Below are positions 52,646 to 62,714 of a stretch of DNA of 64,000 bases, one piece after another (within the stretch, counting starts at the first letter, position 1; every line of letters starts with the position of its first letter). The DNA is from an uncultured Alphaproteobacteria bacterium. GTDB lineage: Bacteria; Pseudomonadota; Alphaproteobacteria; MPNO01; UBA830. The stretch is taken from NCBI GenBank assembly GCA_913046035.1, contig CAJWSW010000003.1, positions 23,765-87,764 on the forward strand, given 5' to 3'. The position numbers and the translations under genes were made by a program. The notes beneath the pieces are model-generated. The model was given only the letters and a program-made list of their open reading frames with translations. It searched no databases and was not told the origin of the DNA.

Positions 52646-53557
52646 ATGGATAAACGCTCGATCGGATATTTCGCGTTGATGGGTGCTATAGTTGGTTATG
52701 GCGGACTTTGGCCTGTCACCCGTAAAGCCATCGAGACCATCCCACCCTTTTGGTTCGCTTCGTTGCGGATGTGGGTTGGAGTAATGATCCTAGTCATTGT
52801 GCTGTTTACGACACGCCGTTTGAGAATGCCGTCGCGTCATGACTTGCCGTTGATCCTATCAATAGGTTTTTTGATGTTGGCGTTCTACACGACGTTAATG
52901 CACCTCGCGCTCTTGTATGTTGAGGCGGGGAGGGCTGCGCTTCTAGGCTATACCACCCCTCTTTGGGTTCTACCTGCCGCTTATTTTCTTTTTGGTGAGA
53001 CGCCATCGCGCCGCAAACTAATAGGTATGGCGATTGCAATGACCGGTCTAATTATTCTCTTTAACCCTCGTGCCTTTAATTGGTCCGACAGCGACGTGGT
53101 CCTCGGTAACGCGCTGTTGCTTTTATGTGCGCTTCTTTGGTCGGTTACCATAATACATATCCGCGGACATCGGCCAGTATTAACGCCAATCCAGCTTGCC
53201 CCTTTCCAATTAATGATTTCCGCATCATTCATCGGTATCTTAGCCCTTTTATTTGAGCCATTTCCTGATGTTACGAGTTGGACAACCGCAGAAACCGGCC
53301 TGTTTTTTTACGGTGCAACTTTTGGGACAGCGCTCGCTATGATGTCAGTGACGACCTGTGTTCGCTATTTGCCGACGGTCGTCTCAACGGTCGGTCTGCT
53401 CGGCGCACCGGTTTGCGCTCTAATTTTGAGCGTTTTTTTTCTAGGCGAGGTGCTAACCCTTGATCTCGCGTCGGGGCTTATCCTTATTATCGGCGGAATT
53501 GCCATGGTTTCAGTACCCAAAAGTAGGTCGAAAGACGTCGCACAGTTAAAAGGTTAA
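52646..53557 (+). CDS. EamA/DMT family transporter
   Basis: A 303-residue ten-segment EamA transporter, paralogous to the one at 50948: both share a PPxWF start of helix 2, the GYTT segment and a LFNP segment before a long spacer. The ATG at 52646 begins just before the first helix; a GTG at 52616 overlaps the SDR and adds ten residues. Its stop overlaps tail to tail by four bases with the acyl-CoA ligase gene on the other strand. Confidence 0.82.
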   Translation: MDKRSIGYFALMGAIVGYGGLWPVTRKAIETIPPFWFASLRMWVGVMILVIVLFTTRRLRMPSRHDLPLILSIGFLMLAFYTTLMHLALLYVEAGRAALLGYTTPLWVLPAAYFLFGETPSRRKLIGMAIAMTGLIILFNPRAFNWSDSDVVLGNALLLLCALLWSVTIIHIRGHRPVLTPIQLAPFQLMISASFIGILALLFEPFPDVTSWTTAETGLFFYGATFGTALAMMSVTTCVRYLPTVVSTVGLLGAPVCALILSVFFLGEVLTLDLASGLILIIGGIAMVSVPKSRSKDVAQLKG

Positions 53558-55110
53558 ATAAACATATTTTTTAGTTCTTCACGACGCACTTTCCCGCGTT
53601 TATTCTTAGGTAAAGCTGTGATGAACTTCACTGTTTTTGGCCGCTTGAAATCGGGCAGAATAACCGCGGCATGTGCAAGAATTTCCTCTTCCGACGTTAC
53701 GGCGCCATCGGACTTGACCACGAAAGCAACGATCTCTTCCCCCCAGATCCGGTCGGGAACGCCGACAACGGCTGCTTCATGCACGTCGGGGTGGCTCATA
53801 AGTGCAGCATCTATTTCTAGGGGAGCTACCGAGGCGCCGCCTCGCAGTATCACGTCCTTGATCCGCCCGGTAATGGTAATGAAACCGGCGTCGTCTGCCA
53901 TACCAAGGTCACCGACACGTGTGCGTTCGGTTAGGCGAAAATGTGTTCGATCCTCCCATACGCCCTCTGCGGAGATTGACGCTGTTGCGGTCTGCGGGCC
54001 TCGCATAGTGATTTCGCCCTCAACCCCCACCGGGCATTCGGCACCATTCGGATCGACGATAGCTAGATCCATGTGGCGCGCCGGTGGTCCAGCAGTGCCG
54101 ATGCGGGCCATGTTGTGACGGTTACCGGACAGCCATCCGCCTTCGGAGGCGCCATAAAATTGAAGCAATTGAATACCGTAGTGTTCTTCGAATTGACGCC
54201 AACGCTCCGGAGCTAGCGGAGCCGAACTAGCAGTCATCAAACGAAGCGATGCGATCCCTTGGGGGTCGAAGGCAACCGGCTCATCCAATAATATATTTAT
54301 TACAGTGGGCACCCCTGCAGCGACAGTTATTCCATAGTCTTTAATCCAGCCCATGAACCGGGAGCGGGAGAAACTCTCTGCCATTACAACGGTCAAACCC
54401 AAAGAGACGAATGGCATAAATGTGACAATCTGCGGCGATAGCCAGCTGAAAGTTCGGTATTCGAGCAGACGATCATCGGCATTCATCCCGGTAAAGTCGA
54501 TGGTTGACAGACCGCACAACCAGAGTCCGAGATGATCCCATACCACGCACTTCGGACGATCGGTGGTTCCCGATGTAGCAAAAATACATCCCTCATTATC
54601 GGGACGGTACTCAGTACCCGGTGCAGGCAAACCCTCCGTATTATCTGGCAGTTCGGCAAAGAATCCACTATTCGAGTCTAGCTTGGTAAATTCACGTGTT
54701 GAGCACGGCAATCCCGTCGCCAATGCCACCCCATCCACATCCCCTGAACGCCAAACAATTAGACGTGGGTCGATTGTTTTCAAGATAGATCGCATATGAT
54801 TGGGAGCAATCTCCGCATGGAATGGGCAGGCGGATGCGCCGCAGCGCCACGCGGCAAACATTAATAGTAGTTTTTCGACACATTCCCCTGTCAATATAGC
54901 GACACGGTCACCGCCGCGAATTCCTTCGGACATCATTCGTGTGGCTATTCGATTCGTCAGAAGGTTAAGCTCGCCGAAAGTAATGGATATTTCCTGGTCA
55001 ATCGCGTGGATTGCGGTTTTATCGGGGTGACGCCCCGCGTAGTCTGCGAAAGCCGCTCCAAGTGTGCGGAAGGGTATCTCTAGTGTTTCTGGGTTTGTAT
55101 GTTCGGTCAT
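53554..55110 (-). CDS. AMP-dependent acyl-CoA synthetase/ligase
   Basis: A 518-residue ANL-superfamily ligase that activates a carboxylic acid as acyl-AMP and then acyl-CoA. The P-loop-like ATSGTTDRPK is near residue 178, a YGASEGG motif near 315, a GDLGMAD hinge near 395, and the final catalytic lysine is in PKNKRGKVRR near 505. Length is normal for short- and medium-chain or aromatic acid ligases. The substrate is unknown. Upstream of it lies an 800-base gap before the CaiB-type gene. Confidence 0.88.
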   Translation of the reverse strand: MTEHTNPETLEIPFRTLGAAFADYAGRHPDKTAIHAIDQEISITFGELNLLTNRIATRMMSEGIRGGDRVAILTGECVEKLLLMFAAWRCGASACPFHAEIAPNHMRSILKTIDPRLIVWRSGDVDGVALATGLPCSTREFTKLDSNSGFFAELPDNTEGLPAPGTEYRPDNEGCIFATSGTTDRPKCVVWDHLGLWLCGLSTIDFTGMNADDRLLEYRTFSWLSPQIVTFMPFVSLGLTVVMAESFSRSRFMGWIKDYGITVAAGVPTVINILLDEPVAFDPQGIASLRLMTASSAPLAPERWRQFEEHYGIQLLQFYGASEGGWLSGNRHNMARIGTAGPPARHMDLAIVDPNGAECPVGVEGEITMRGPQTATASISAEGVWEDRTHFRLTERTRVGDLGMADDAGFITITGRIKDVILRGGASVAPLEIDAALMSHPDVHEAAVVGVPDRIWGEEIVAFVVKSDGAVTSEEEILAHAAVILPDFKRPKTVKFITALPKNKRGKVRREELKNMFI

Positions 55111-55909
55111 CGTTGTTCAAAGGGAGCTTTATTAGCTATTAATGGTATCGCTAACAATTTGCTCAGGCGTTGTGTCATCGATATGAAGGCAACTGAATAC
55201 TTTAATGGCCTCACGGATCAGCATTGTTCCGCCCTCTCGATCGAGCGCAAAATTATTGGTAACAAACGTAAGGCCATCATCGAAGAATTCGCGCCCGCAG
55301 GCTTCCGGGGCAGCAGAAACGTTTGTTGCAAAATATGTAAGACACTTTGAAATAGTCTTCAGGCTTTTTTAAAGCTGGCTTTTTCGACCAGCCACCTGAA
55401 ATGGTCGTCGGGAATGACATGGTTATTTACATCATTACGTGTCATGTGCCCCTCTAATTTCGATTTTCCCAATGATAGTTGGCTTGTAACATTGTGCAAA
55501 ACCTTTGAGATATAGAAAATTTTTTTCTAAGGGTAATTCTACGTTTGCACGCGGCGCCTGGTGCGTTGCGTAGGAGATCGCAAACAGTGAAACATGGCGG
55601 ACACGCGCAATCCCGAGTAAAATCTCAATATTGTGCGATATGGTGGATAGTGCCACAACAAGTTCCACAGATACTGTAACCAGATGCATCCGGCTACAGC
55701 ATAAAAATGACTGGAAAAAACATTCGGTGACAACACTCTTGTTTGGCCTTTGTCTCGGCGGAGAACACGACATCGATTACAATTTGAAAACGCTAAATAT
55801 GTTTGTTCATGGGATGATGAATGAGATTATAGCGCCAGTACAGAACAAGCTTGCGGATGCGCAATTAAACTTTGTCTTTGGCCGTAAGAACATTCTGGGG
55901 GGGTAACAC
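55111..55909. other. Long gap with possible decayed coding sequence
   Basis: About 800 bases between the ligase start and the caiB-type start. It holds the ligase promoter side and several short frames. The best is a plus-strand 91-codon frame, 55631-55906, from a TTG, ending just before caiB; its second half (GEHDIDYNLKTLNMF onward) looks protein-like, but I recognise no family. The other short frames look like chance. It may contain the tail of a decayed gene. Confidence 0.4.
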
Positions 55910-57088
55910 ATGGCGGGACCATTGGACGGGGTCCGAGTAATCGAGTTGACTACTATGATCACTGGATCGCTTTGCGGTCAAATGCTTGGTGATATGGGCG
56001 CTGATTGCATCAAGGTCGAGAAAATCGACGGCGGTGATATGTTTCGAGCCTGGCGTGGTGGAACATATTCCTCTCAGTTCGGGGCCTACAATCGCAATAA
56101 GCGGTCAGTTACGCTCGACATAAGATCGGATGAGGGGCGTGAAATTCTGTTGAAGCTTGTTGAAACTGCCGATGTACTCGTAGAGAATTTTAGACCCGGC
56201 GTAATGGATCGCCTTGGATTGTCGTCTGAAGAGTTGCGCGATCGCAATTCACAGTTGATCTATTGCTCTATCACAGGGTTCGGCGAAGATGGCCCCTATG
56301 AAAAACGACCAGCCTATGATGCCGTAGCGCAATCTCTCTCCGGTGTTGCAAGCTTATTTGTGGATCCAAATAACCCACAGACAACTGGTCCTACTATTGG
56401 CGATAATATCACGGGCATTAACGCCTGCTATGGCATCCTGTCTGCGTTATTTGAGCGTGAACGCGGGGGGCCACCCCGATCTATTGCGGTAAATATGCTC
56501 GAGAGTTCCATCTGGTTTTTGCCGGATCCATTCGCCAATCTTACCCAGCAAAATATCCAGCCAAGCCCTACGTCGCGATCTGAAGCCTCGCAAAGTCACG
56601 CGATGAAGTGTGCGGACGGTAAGCTCTTAGCGGTGCATCTCTCGTCGCAGGAAAAGTTCTGGCTTGGCGTCACGGCGGCCTTAGGGGTGGAGCACATGCG
56701 TAATGATCCGCGTTTTGGAGACCGGATGTCCCGCATAGAGCACTACTTCGAGATGGGAAAAGAGTTTAAGAAGGCTGCTGCGACAAAACCGCGTGATCAC
56801 TGGATGCCGAGATTAGAAAAAAACGACGTTCCCTATGCGCCAATCAACACCTTGCCAGATGTGTTTGAAGACCCGCAGGTAAAACATCTCGAGACATTCT
56901 TTGAAATTGAGCATCCGGAGGAAGGAAAGCAGATATTTAGTCGTCGTGCTGTTTACATTGATGGCTCACGTGACGATCAACCGCAACGCCCGCCGCCGCA
57001 GCTTGGAGAGCATACCGATCAGGTTTTGGGCGAGATTGGACTAGATGAGGCAGCGGTAAATAATCTTCGAAAACGCGGAGTTGTATAG
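55910..57088 (+). CDS. Class III CoA-transferase (CaiB/BaiF family)
   Basis: A 392-residue family III CoA-transferase, which moves CoA between carboxylic acids. The N-terminal GVRVIELTTMITG and the catalytic Asp137 (RPAYDAVAQ) match the family. The ATG follows a G-rich site after 5 bases. It lies near an acyl-CoA ligase and a short citrate-synthase-like lyase, which suggests a pathway where an acid is activated and then cleaved (inference). The donor and acceptor are unknown. Confidence 0.9.
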   Translation: MAGPLDGVRVIELTTMITGSLCGQMLGDMGADCIKVEKIDGGDMFRAWRGGTYSSQFGAYNRNKRSVTLDIRSDEGREILLKLVETADVLVENFRPGVMDRLGLSSEELRDRNSQLIYCSITGFGEDGPYEKRPAYDAVAQSLSGVASLFVDPNNPQTTGPTIGDNITGINACYGILSALFERERGGPPRSIAVNMLESSIWFLPDPFANLTQQNIQPSPTSRSEASQSHAMKCADGKLLAVHLSSQEKFWLGVTAALGVEHMRNDPRFGDRMSRIEHYFEMGKEFKKAAATKPRDHWMPRLEKNDVPYAPINTLPDVFEDPQVKHLETFFEIEHPEEGKQIFSRRAVYIDGSRDDQPQRPPPQLGEHTDQVLGEIGLDEAAVNNLRKRGVV

Positions 57089-57283
57089 CTATCGGTTTAC
57101 GGGAAATTTCTGATATTTCTGGTTGAATAATTAGTGGTGTTTAAATTTAGTTGGCGTTCTGCGACTTATAGATAAAGACTGCTCGTAATTTGCTCAATCA
57201 ACACTTTTGCTCTTTGCTAGGCATCAAAGAATGCCGTCTCAGCCGTGTGACGGAATATCAGTCGCTCGCGGTTCAGAAACTTT

Positions 57284-58204
57284 CTACCTGAGCCTAGCTG
57301 GTAGCAGTCTACCGTCAATCGCAACTAGGCCGGCTCCAATAAAGATCATGCCGAAGATGTGTCTCATGAGCAGTACTTCATTTAAAATGAATAAACCTAA
57401 CAACACCGCACTAACTGGAATTAAAAAGGTCGCCAATACCAGGTTCGTAGCTCCTGCTCTCTCAAGTATTCTGAAATACAGCCAGTAGGCCAAAGCCGTC
57501 GAGACAGATCCTAAGCATATGAGAGCTGCTATTGCATTGACGCTCGGAGTTTCAAGAGACCATGGGGTGTCAACGAGAAGAGCAATCGGAACGAGAATAA
57601 TCGACGATGCTAAGAGTTGTCCTGCGGCAGTGCCGGTCGCCGTCAGTCCCATTGAGCGGAACTTTCGACCGTAAATGGCACCAAAACTATAGGCAAAAGC
57701 AGCGCCGAGAACGGCAAATTGTGCGGTAACGGCGCTTCCGAGACCTTCCATAACATCGATGCCTATAAGTATCATAACGCCGATTAAACCGGCGAAAACC
57801 CCGATAAGCTTGGCGTAGGTGATTTTTTCGTCGGTAGTCAGGAAGTGGGCTACGAGAACTGTGCAAATAGGCGTTGCGGCATTTAGGATTGCCGCAAGAC
57901 CCGAGGCAATTTCCTTCTGCCCCCAGACAATCAGGTAGAAAGGAATAACGTTGTTGATTATTGCTAAAAGAACTAATGCTCGCCATATCTCCCAGTTCTT
58001 CGGAAATCGCTGCCCTGAAAGGATGAGAATCACTGACAAGAATGCAGCCGCCACCACAACTCGGACCGCCACAATAGTGAACACCGGAAGTTCGCGCACA
58101 GCGATTTCCTGAAAGAAAAATGTCCCGCCCCAGACGAAGGACAGTAGGATCAACATTGCCCATAATGTGGGAGACATTGCTAATGGGTTATGGGTTTGCT
58201 TCAT
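57284..58204 (-). CDS. EamA/DMT family transporter
   Basis: A 306-residue ten-segment EamA protein, starting MKQTHNPLAMSP before its first helix, with the conserved FVWGGTFFF motif. It differs from the two EamA paralogues at 50-53 kb and is nearer the RhaT/YdcZ-like metabolite exporters. It lies 49 bases downstream of the lyase gene on the same strand, so the pair may be cotranscribed. Confidence 0.85.
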   Translation of the reverse strand: MKQTHNPLAMSPTLWAMLILLSFVWGGTFFFQEIAVRELPVFTIVAVRVVVAAAFLSVILILSGQRFPKNWEIWRALVLLAIINNVIPFYLIVWGQKEIASGLAAILNAATPICTVLVAHFLTTDEKITYAKLIGVFAGLIGVMILIGIDVMEGLGSAVTAQFAVLGAAFAYSFGAIYGRKFRSMGLTATGTAAGQLLASSIILVPIALLVDTPWSLETPSVNAIAALICLGSVSTALAYWLYFRILERAGATNLVLATFLIPVSAVLLGLFILNEVLLMRHIFGMIFIGAGLVAIDGRLLPARLR

Positions 58205-58253
58205 GACTCGAGTTTTGCGGGAACACCATAAATCGATGAATTCCCGATGTACT

Positions 58254-59024
58254 TTATTTTAAGTCCGGATCCCGATATTCGATATTGTTTATAAAATCGA
58301 CTACCGCTGGCGCGATAGGATTTTTCATCTCTTCATAAACATGGCCGATGAGGCCCGCGGCTCGACTGACCGCAGCGACGCCTCGCATAACCTCGACGGG
58401 AAAGGATACCTCATTGAGCACCGCGCCGAGGGCACCAGTTACATTTAAAGTCAGCGGTTTTCCACGTGACTGCTCAATCTCTTCTGCAAGGACTTTTGCA
58501 AGCGAGATGTATTGGCCACTTACCCCAGCTTCCAGGGCAATCTTGAACATTTTTTCCGTTCTTGGATCGGTAGGGAAGTAGTAAGGGTGACCGTAACCCG
58601 GAATAAACTTTTTTTCTTCTTTGTGACGTTTAATTACCGAAACAGCAAATTCTCGCGGATCCCCTCCCGCGTCTACGCCTTCTCTAAAAATTGCGCCTGC
58701 ACCAGCCATTGTGCCGGCAAATTTGTTTCCGACCATCATCGTGCCTGCAATCATCGGAAGCTGAACATCCTCCGGCAGGGAGTCATGAACCATACGTGCA
58801 ACCAGTGCGGTAGGAGTAATGCCATGATCCATCAGGATTACCATGCAGGCATCGAAGGTCCGCGTATAGTTTTGCGGAAGCTCCCGACCCGTCACAAGGA
58901 GATAGAAGGTCTCGGAAAAGCTTTTTTCGCCGAGTATCTCGCCCAAAACATCTCGGCCTCTCATCCGAAATTGATCCGTGTCGGAAGTTGGCGTCCCGAT
59001 CTGTGTAAAAGGCTTCTTTTCCAT
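58254..59024 (-). CDS. Short citrate-synthase-like protein, citryl-CoA lyase type
   Basis: A 256-residue protein that holds only the C-terminal type core of citrate synthase (full-length enzymes are about 430). Stand-alone proteins of this size are annotated as citryl-CoA lyase and cleave citryl-CoA or a related 3-hydroxy-acyl-CoA to acetyl-CoA and an oxoacid. Conserved points are an MDHGITPTAL helix, an IPGYGHPYY loop with the likely catalytic His, and GHVYEEM near the end. The ATG at 59024 has AGGA 8 bases upstream; a longer frame to 59084 has no support. With the CoA-transferase and tct genes it suggests tricarboxylate-like degradation (inference). Confidence 0.78.
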   Translation of the reverse strand: MEKKPFTQIGTPTSDTDQFRMRGRDVLGEILGEKSFSETFYLLVTGRELPQNYTRTFDACMVILMDHGITPTALVARMVHDSLPEDVQLPMIAGTMMVGNKFAGTMAGAGAIFREGVDAGGDPREFAVSVIKRHKEEKKFIPGYGHPYYFPTDPRTEKMFKIALEAGVSGQYISLAKVLAEEIEQSRGKPLTLNVTGALGAVLNEVSFPVEVMRGVAAVSRAAGLIGHVYEEMKNPIAPAVVDFINNIEYRDPDLK

Positions 59025-59149
59025 AGAGTGCTTCCTGATTTTTTGGTGCTTTGGGTTTATGCAGCAGCGAGGCGCAGAATCCAATCCTTTGGCTACACGC
59101 TCATTTCGGGTTACAATGAGATCGTTCTAGATATTGCAGGAGAGGGGGG

Positions 59150-60388
59150 ATGGAGCTTCCCACTGGAAACGAGCGCTATTTTCGCATGAGCGTCGAAGAG
59201 TTCGACACCGAGAAGCTGATGCAAAACGCCGCGCGGCAGCGCGATCAACGCAAATTCAATGACATGTTAATCATTGATGTTGATGCGCACCATTACGAAA
59301 CTGAATCCATGACGGAGATTGTAGAGTTCATCGAGGATCCGGTTTTACGTCAACTTGCTCGTTCGGCACAACAGATCGCTCACCGTGGATCAATGTTCTC
59401 GCTGGGGCGTGCCGGTTATCAGGATATTGGAGGCCGCGTCACCCGGTATCCACTTCGGGGGCTCGAGGATACTCCCGATGATGGCGTCCATCGCGACGTC
59501 CATCTTACCCATCGTTGGATGGATGCGATGGGTGTTGATTATGCCTGCGTTTTTCCAACGCCGATGCTGGGACTTGCCATGCACCCGCAACCTGATGTCG
59601 AGGTGACTATGGCGCGTGCTTATAATCGGTGGTTAGTGGAGAAAATACTTCCAGGCAACCCGCGAATAAAATCCATGCTGTATCTGCCGTTCAACGAGCC
59701 AGACGCCGCTATGAAAATCGTGGAGGATTTTGGTGACGCAGAGGGCGTTATCGGCTTCATGGTGACATCTGTGCGACATCGCCCGGTTCATCACAACGAC
59801 TACATGAAAATCTATCGGGCCATAGAAGAACGCGGACTGCCAATTGGATTTCATTCGGGGTTTAATTGGGATGATCCCATGTTTCGAACATGCAACCGGT
59901 TTCTGGCGGTACATGCACTCGGTTTTACTTGGTATAATGTTGTGCACTGCACGAACTGGGTATTGAACGGGATGAATGAACGTTTTCCGGGCCTACCAGT
60001 TATTTGGATCGAATCCGGTATTTCCTGGATCCCATTCCTTATGCAGCGACTTGATACACAATACCGTATGCGATCATCTGAATGCCCGATACTTAAAAAG
60101 CTGCCCAGCGATTATATGCGCGACATGTATTACACGACGCAGCCGATGGAAATGCCGGATAATATAGAACTGCTCGAAACTACATTCAGAGCAATAAACG
60201 CCGAAACACAGCTGCTCTGGTCCTCCGATTATCCGCATTGGGATATGGATATTCCGTCTGTGATCTGGGATCTGCCATTTATAGGCGAGGAAGCAAAACG
60301 GAATATACTTGGTGGAACCGCGCAAAAGATTTTCAATATCGATGTCAGAGATCGACATCCAGCCTATGGGGCGATCGCGGCTGAATGA
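59150..60388 (+). CDS. Amidohydrolase family protein (Amidohydrolase_2, ACMSD-like)
   Basis: A 412-residue metal-dependent hydrolase or decarboxylase with a TIM-barrel fold. The N-terminal metal motif is D43-x-D45-x-H47 (DVDAHH), with further ligands expected at the His of the FHSGFNW loop and the Asp of SSDYPHWD near residue 360. Relatives decarboxylate or hydrolyse aromatic and ring-cleaved acids. AGGAGAG precedes the ATG. It is divergent from the lyase (125 bases) and 121 bases upstream of tctA, so it may share the transporter's regulon. Confidence 0.85.
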   Translation: MELPTGNERYFRMSVEEFDTEKLMQNAARQRDQRKFNDMLIIDVDAHHYETESMTEIVEFIEDPVLRQLARSAQQIAHRGSMFSLGRAGYQDIGGRVTRYPLRGLEDTPDDGVHRDVHLTHRWMDAMGVDYACVFPTPMLGLAMHPQPDVEVTMARAYNRWLVEKILPGNPRIKSMLYLPFNEPDAAMKIVEDFGDAEGVIGFMVTSVRHRPVHHNDYMKIYRAIEERGLPIGFHSGFNWDDPMFRTCNRFLAVHALGFTWYNVVHCTNWVLNGMNERFPGLPVIWIESGISWIPFLMQRLDTQYRMRSSECPILKKLPSDYMRDMYYTTQPMEMPDNIELLETTFRAINAETQLLWSSDYPHWDMDIPSVIWDLPFIGEEAKRNILGGTAQKIFNIDVRDRHPAYGAIAAE

Positions 60389-60422
60389 TAAAAATTACGT
60401 GCCACGTCTGTAAGCGCCTCGC

Positions 60423-60494
60423 TTGACAGAGCGGGTTCGTCTGATACGAATGACGTAAGGTTAGACGTCTGTGATTTAGCCCTTAAATAGGGCT
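60423..60494 (+). promoter_or_regulatory. Candidate tctA promoter with leader hairpin
   Basis: A perfect TTGACA (60423-60428) lies 16 bases from TACGAA (60445-60450). Downstream, AGCCCT and AGGGCT form a 6-base stem with a 5-base loop at 60478-60494, ending 4 bases before the AGGA ribosome site. The hairpin could affect translation or be incidental. Confidence 0.4.
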
Positions 60495-60509
60495 GACAAG
60501 GAAAGTTTA

Positions 60510-62645
60510 ATGGAAGTTGATATGCTCGGCAGCGCCATTGAGGCGTTTCAGAATATGGCGAGCCTTGAAAGGCTCGGGTTTCTCTCTTTTGGTGTGATTA
60601 TTGGATTAGTCCTCGGAGTAATACCGGGTTTAGGCGGACTAGTTGGACTTTCCTTATTACTACCCTTTACCTTCAATATGGATCCCTTTACGGCGCTGGC
60701 ATTTATGATGGGTTTGCAAGCGGTGGTGGTGACATCAGACACTATTCCGGCTGTGTTATTCGGAGTGCCAGGAACAGTTGGATCTGCGGCGACAATCTTA
60801 GATGGCTATCCAATGGCTCGAAAGGGTGAGGCGGGTCGTGCCTTTGGAGCTGCCTTTTCCGCCTCAGTTATCGGAGGTCTTTTTGGTGCGTTGCTTCTAG
60901 GGGTAAGTGTGCCAATACTACGTCCAATAGTGCTGCAGATCGGTTCCCCCGAGTTACTCGCAATTTGCGTTTTCGGCTTGTCCCTAGTCGCAGTTCTCTC
61001 GGGCGGGTCACCGCTCAAAGGGCTAGCTGGCGCCTGTATAGGTCTTATGGTGGCGACTGCTGGCGACGACCCGCAGACCGGAACGTTAAGGTGGACCTTT
61101 GACTCACTTTATCTCTGGGATGGTTTGCCGGTTGTGCCCCTTGCCCTCGGCCTTTTTGCTATCCCTGAACTTGCTGACATGGCGATCACTAAGCAGTCTA
61201 TCAATGTCAAAGCCGGGGAAAAACGAGACGCGCGTTTTGGTCAAATTGATGGAATCAAAGATACTTTGCGAAATTGGTTCCTCGTAATTCGATGTTCGTC
61301 GATTGGTTCATCACTTGGTGCGGTGCCAGGTATTGGTGCATCGGTGATCGACTGGATCGCCTACGGTCACGCCGCCCGATCTGAAAAGGGTGCAGCGGAA
61401 ACCTTCGGTAAGGGTGATGTCCGAGGCGTTATTGCATCCGAGTCTTCAAATAATGCTAAAGAGGGCGGTGCTCTCGTGCCTACAATCGCATTCGGTGTTC
61501 CTGGTTCAGCATCGATGGCGCTTATTTTGGGCGCTTTTTTGATACACGGGCTTGTCCCGGGACCAGAAATGCTGACCAAAAATCTTGACGTTACTTACAC
61601 CCTTGTTTGGTCGGTTGCGATTGCAAACATTCTCGGTGCTGGGATTTGTTTTACGTTTGCCAACCAGCTCGCAAAGGTAGCACTAATACGGATTGGGATA
61701 CTCGCGCCAGTAGTATTGGCAGTAACCTATGTTGGCGCGTTTCAGGGCTCTAGGGCATGGGGTGATATTTGGGCGTTGCTGCTTTTTGGCCTGATAGGTT
61801 GGATCATGAAACGGTTGAGGTGGCCGCGACCGCCCCTAATTCTTGGCTTTGTGCTTGGAGGTCTGGTTGAGCGCTATATGTTCATTTCGGTCGAGCGATA
61901 TGGAGCGGACTGGTTGTGGATTTGGCGCGATTATGGAGACGGTAATGTTGCTTTCGCGCCCTATGTGCCAATTATTTTTGCGGTCACTCTTTACGGAGTT
62001 CTGGCACCCATCATCAAAGGCTATCGCGCACGGGCGAAGACTACCCAGGCCGCTAGCAAGTTTGGCTTCCAGAAGGCAGCTATCAATCCGGATTTTTTCT
62101 TCGCGATAATTTTATTTGGCTTATTCGCCGTGGCGTTCGCTAACGCATCGACATGGGAATTCGGCGCACGCCTCATTCCGCAGGTTGTCTCTATCGCGGC
62201 GATGATTTTTATCGGGTGGCTGATCCTCTCTGCCCTATTCGTTGCACCTGGCGAGAAAGCAGAGGTTAGTGAAGAGGGTATTCCGGGCCGTGGAGAGGGT
62301 GGTGCGCCAGCTCAGAGCGACGTCCATTTTGATATTAGCGCTGACTACGGCGATCTGCCGGGCTCTGAGATCACAAAGCGGGTCATAACTTATTTTATTT
62401 GGTTGCTCTTTTTCTTTGGCGCATCGGCGGTAATCGGTCTTTTGCCCGCGATGTTCGTGTTCCTGGTTGGATATATGCGTTTCGAGGGCAAAGAAACCTG
62501 GGGTGTTACGTTGACGGTAGCATCATCGATCTGGGCATTATGCTATTTACTTTTTCACTATGTTTTGGTCATTCCATGGCCTCAGGCGGTTGTTGGGGAC
62601 TGGTTTCCCCAGCTTCGGTCAATTCCTTGGGCAAATCTTTTCTAG
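60510..62645 (+). CDS. tctA: TTT-family transporter, fused TctA-TctB membrane protein
   Basis: A 711-residue fusion. Residues 1-500 are the large TctA subunit, with the conserved GVIPGLGG motif near 30-40 and GVPGTVGSAATILDGYPM near 90. Residues about 525-705 match the small four-helix TctB subunit, joined by a charged linker. Together with a TctC binding protein it imports a tricarboxylate or other organic acid. AGGA lies 7 bases before the ATG. tctA and tctB are usually separate genes. The next gene, tctC, is on the opposite strand and converges on it. Confidence 0.88.
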   Translation: MEVDMLGSAIEAFQNMASLERLGFLSFGVIIGLVLGVIPGLGGLVGLSLLLPFTFNMDPFTALAFMMGLQAVVVTSDTIPAVLFGVPGTVGSAATILDGYPMARKGEAGRAFGAAFSASVIGGLFGALLLGVSVPILRPIVLQIGSPELLAICVFGLSLVAVLSGGSPLKGLAGACIGLMVATAGDDPQTGTLRWTFDSLYLWDGLPVVPLALGLFAIPELADMAITKQSINVKAGEKRDARFGQIDGIKDTLRNWFLVIRCSSIGSSLGAVPGIGASVIDWIAYGHAARSEKGAAETFGKGDVRGVIASESSNNAKEGGALVPTIAFGVPGSASMALILGAFLIHGLVPGPEMLTKNLDVTYTLVWSVAIANILGAGICFTFANQLAKVALIRIGILAPVVLAVTYVGAFQGSRAWGDIWALLLFGLIGWIMKRLRWPRPPLILGFVLGGLVERYMFISVERYGADWLWIWRDYGDGNVAFAPYVPIIFAVTLYGVLAPIIKGYRARAKTTQAASKFGFQKAAINPDFFFAIILFGLFAVAFANASTWEFGARLIPQVVSIAAMIFIGWLILSALFVAPGEKAEVSEEGIPGRGEGGAPAQSDVHFDISADYGDLPGSEITKRVITYFIWLLFFFGASAVIGLLPAMFVFLVGYMRFEGKETWGVTLTVASSIWALCYLLFHYVLVIPWPQAVVGDWFPQLRSIPWANLF

Positions 62646-62663
62646 TCCATTGAAGAAGAGAAA

Positions 62664-62697
62664 AAAACACCCCGGAGTATGTGCTCCGGGGTGTTTT
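62664..62697. terminator. Bidirectional rho-independent terminator between tctA and tctC
   Basis: AAAACACCCCGGAG and CTCCGGGGTGTTTT form a perfect 14-base stem with a 6-base loop. The GC-rich top is flanked by A and T runs on both sides, so it can end transcription in both directions, as suits the two convergent genes. Confidence 0.92.
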
Positions 62698-62714
62698 GTT
62701 TTAACCAATTTTTG

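Noticed and set aside
55435..55773. A 112-codon minus-strand frame in the gap upstream of the caiB-type gene
   Set aside because: The translation is unlike a folded protein, with no start signal, and it overlaps a slightly better plus-strand frame.
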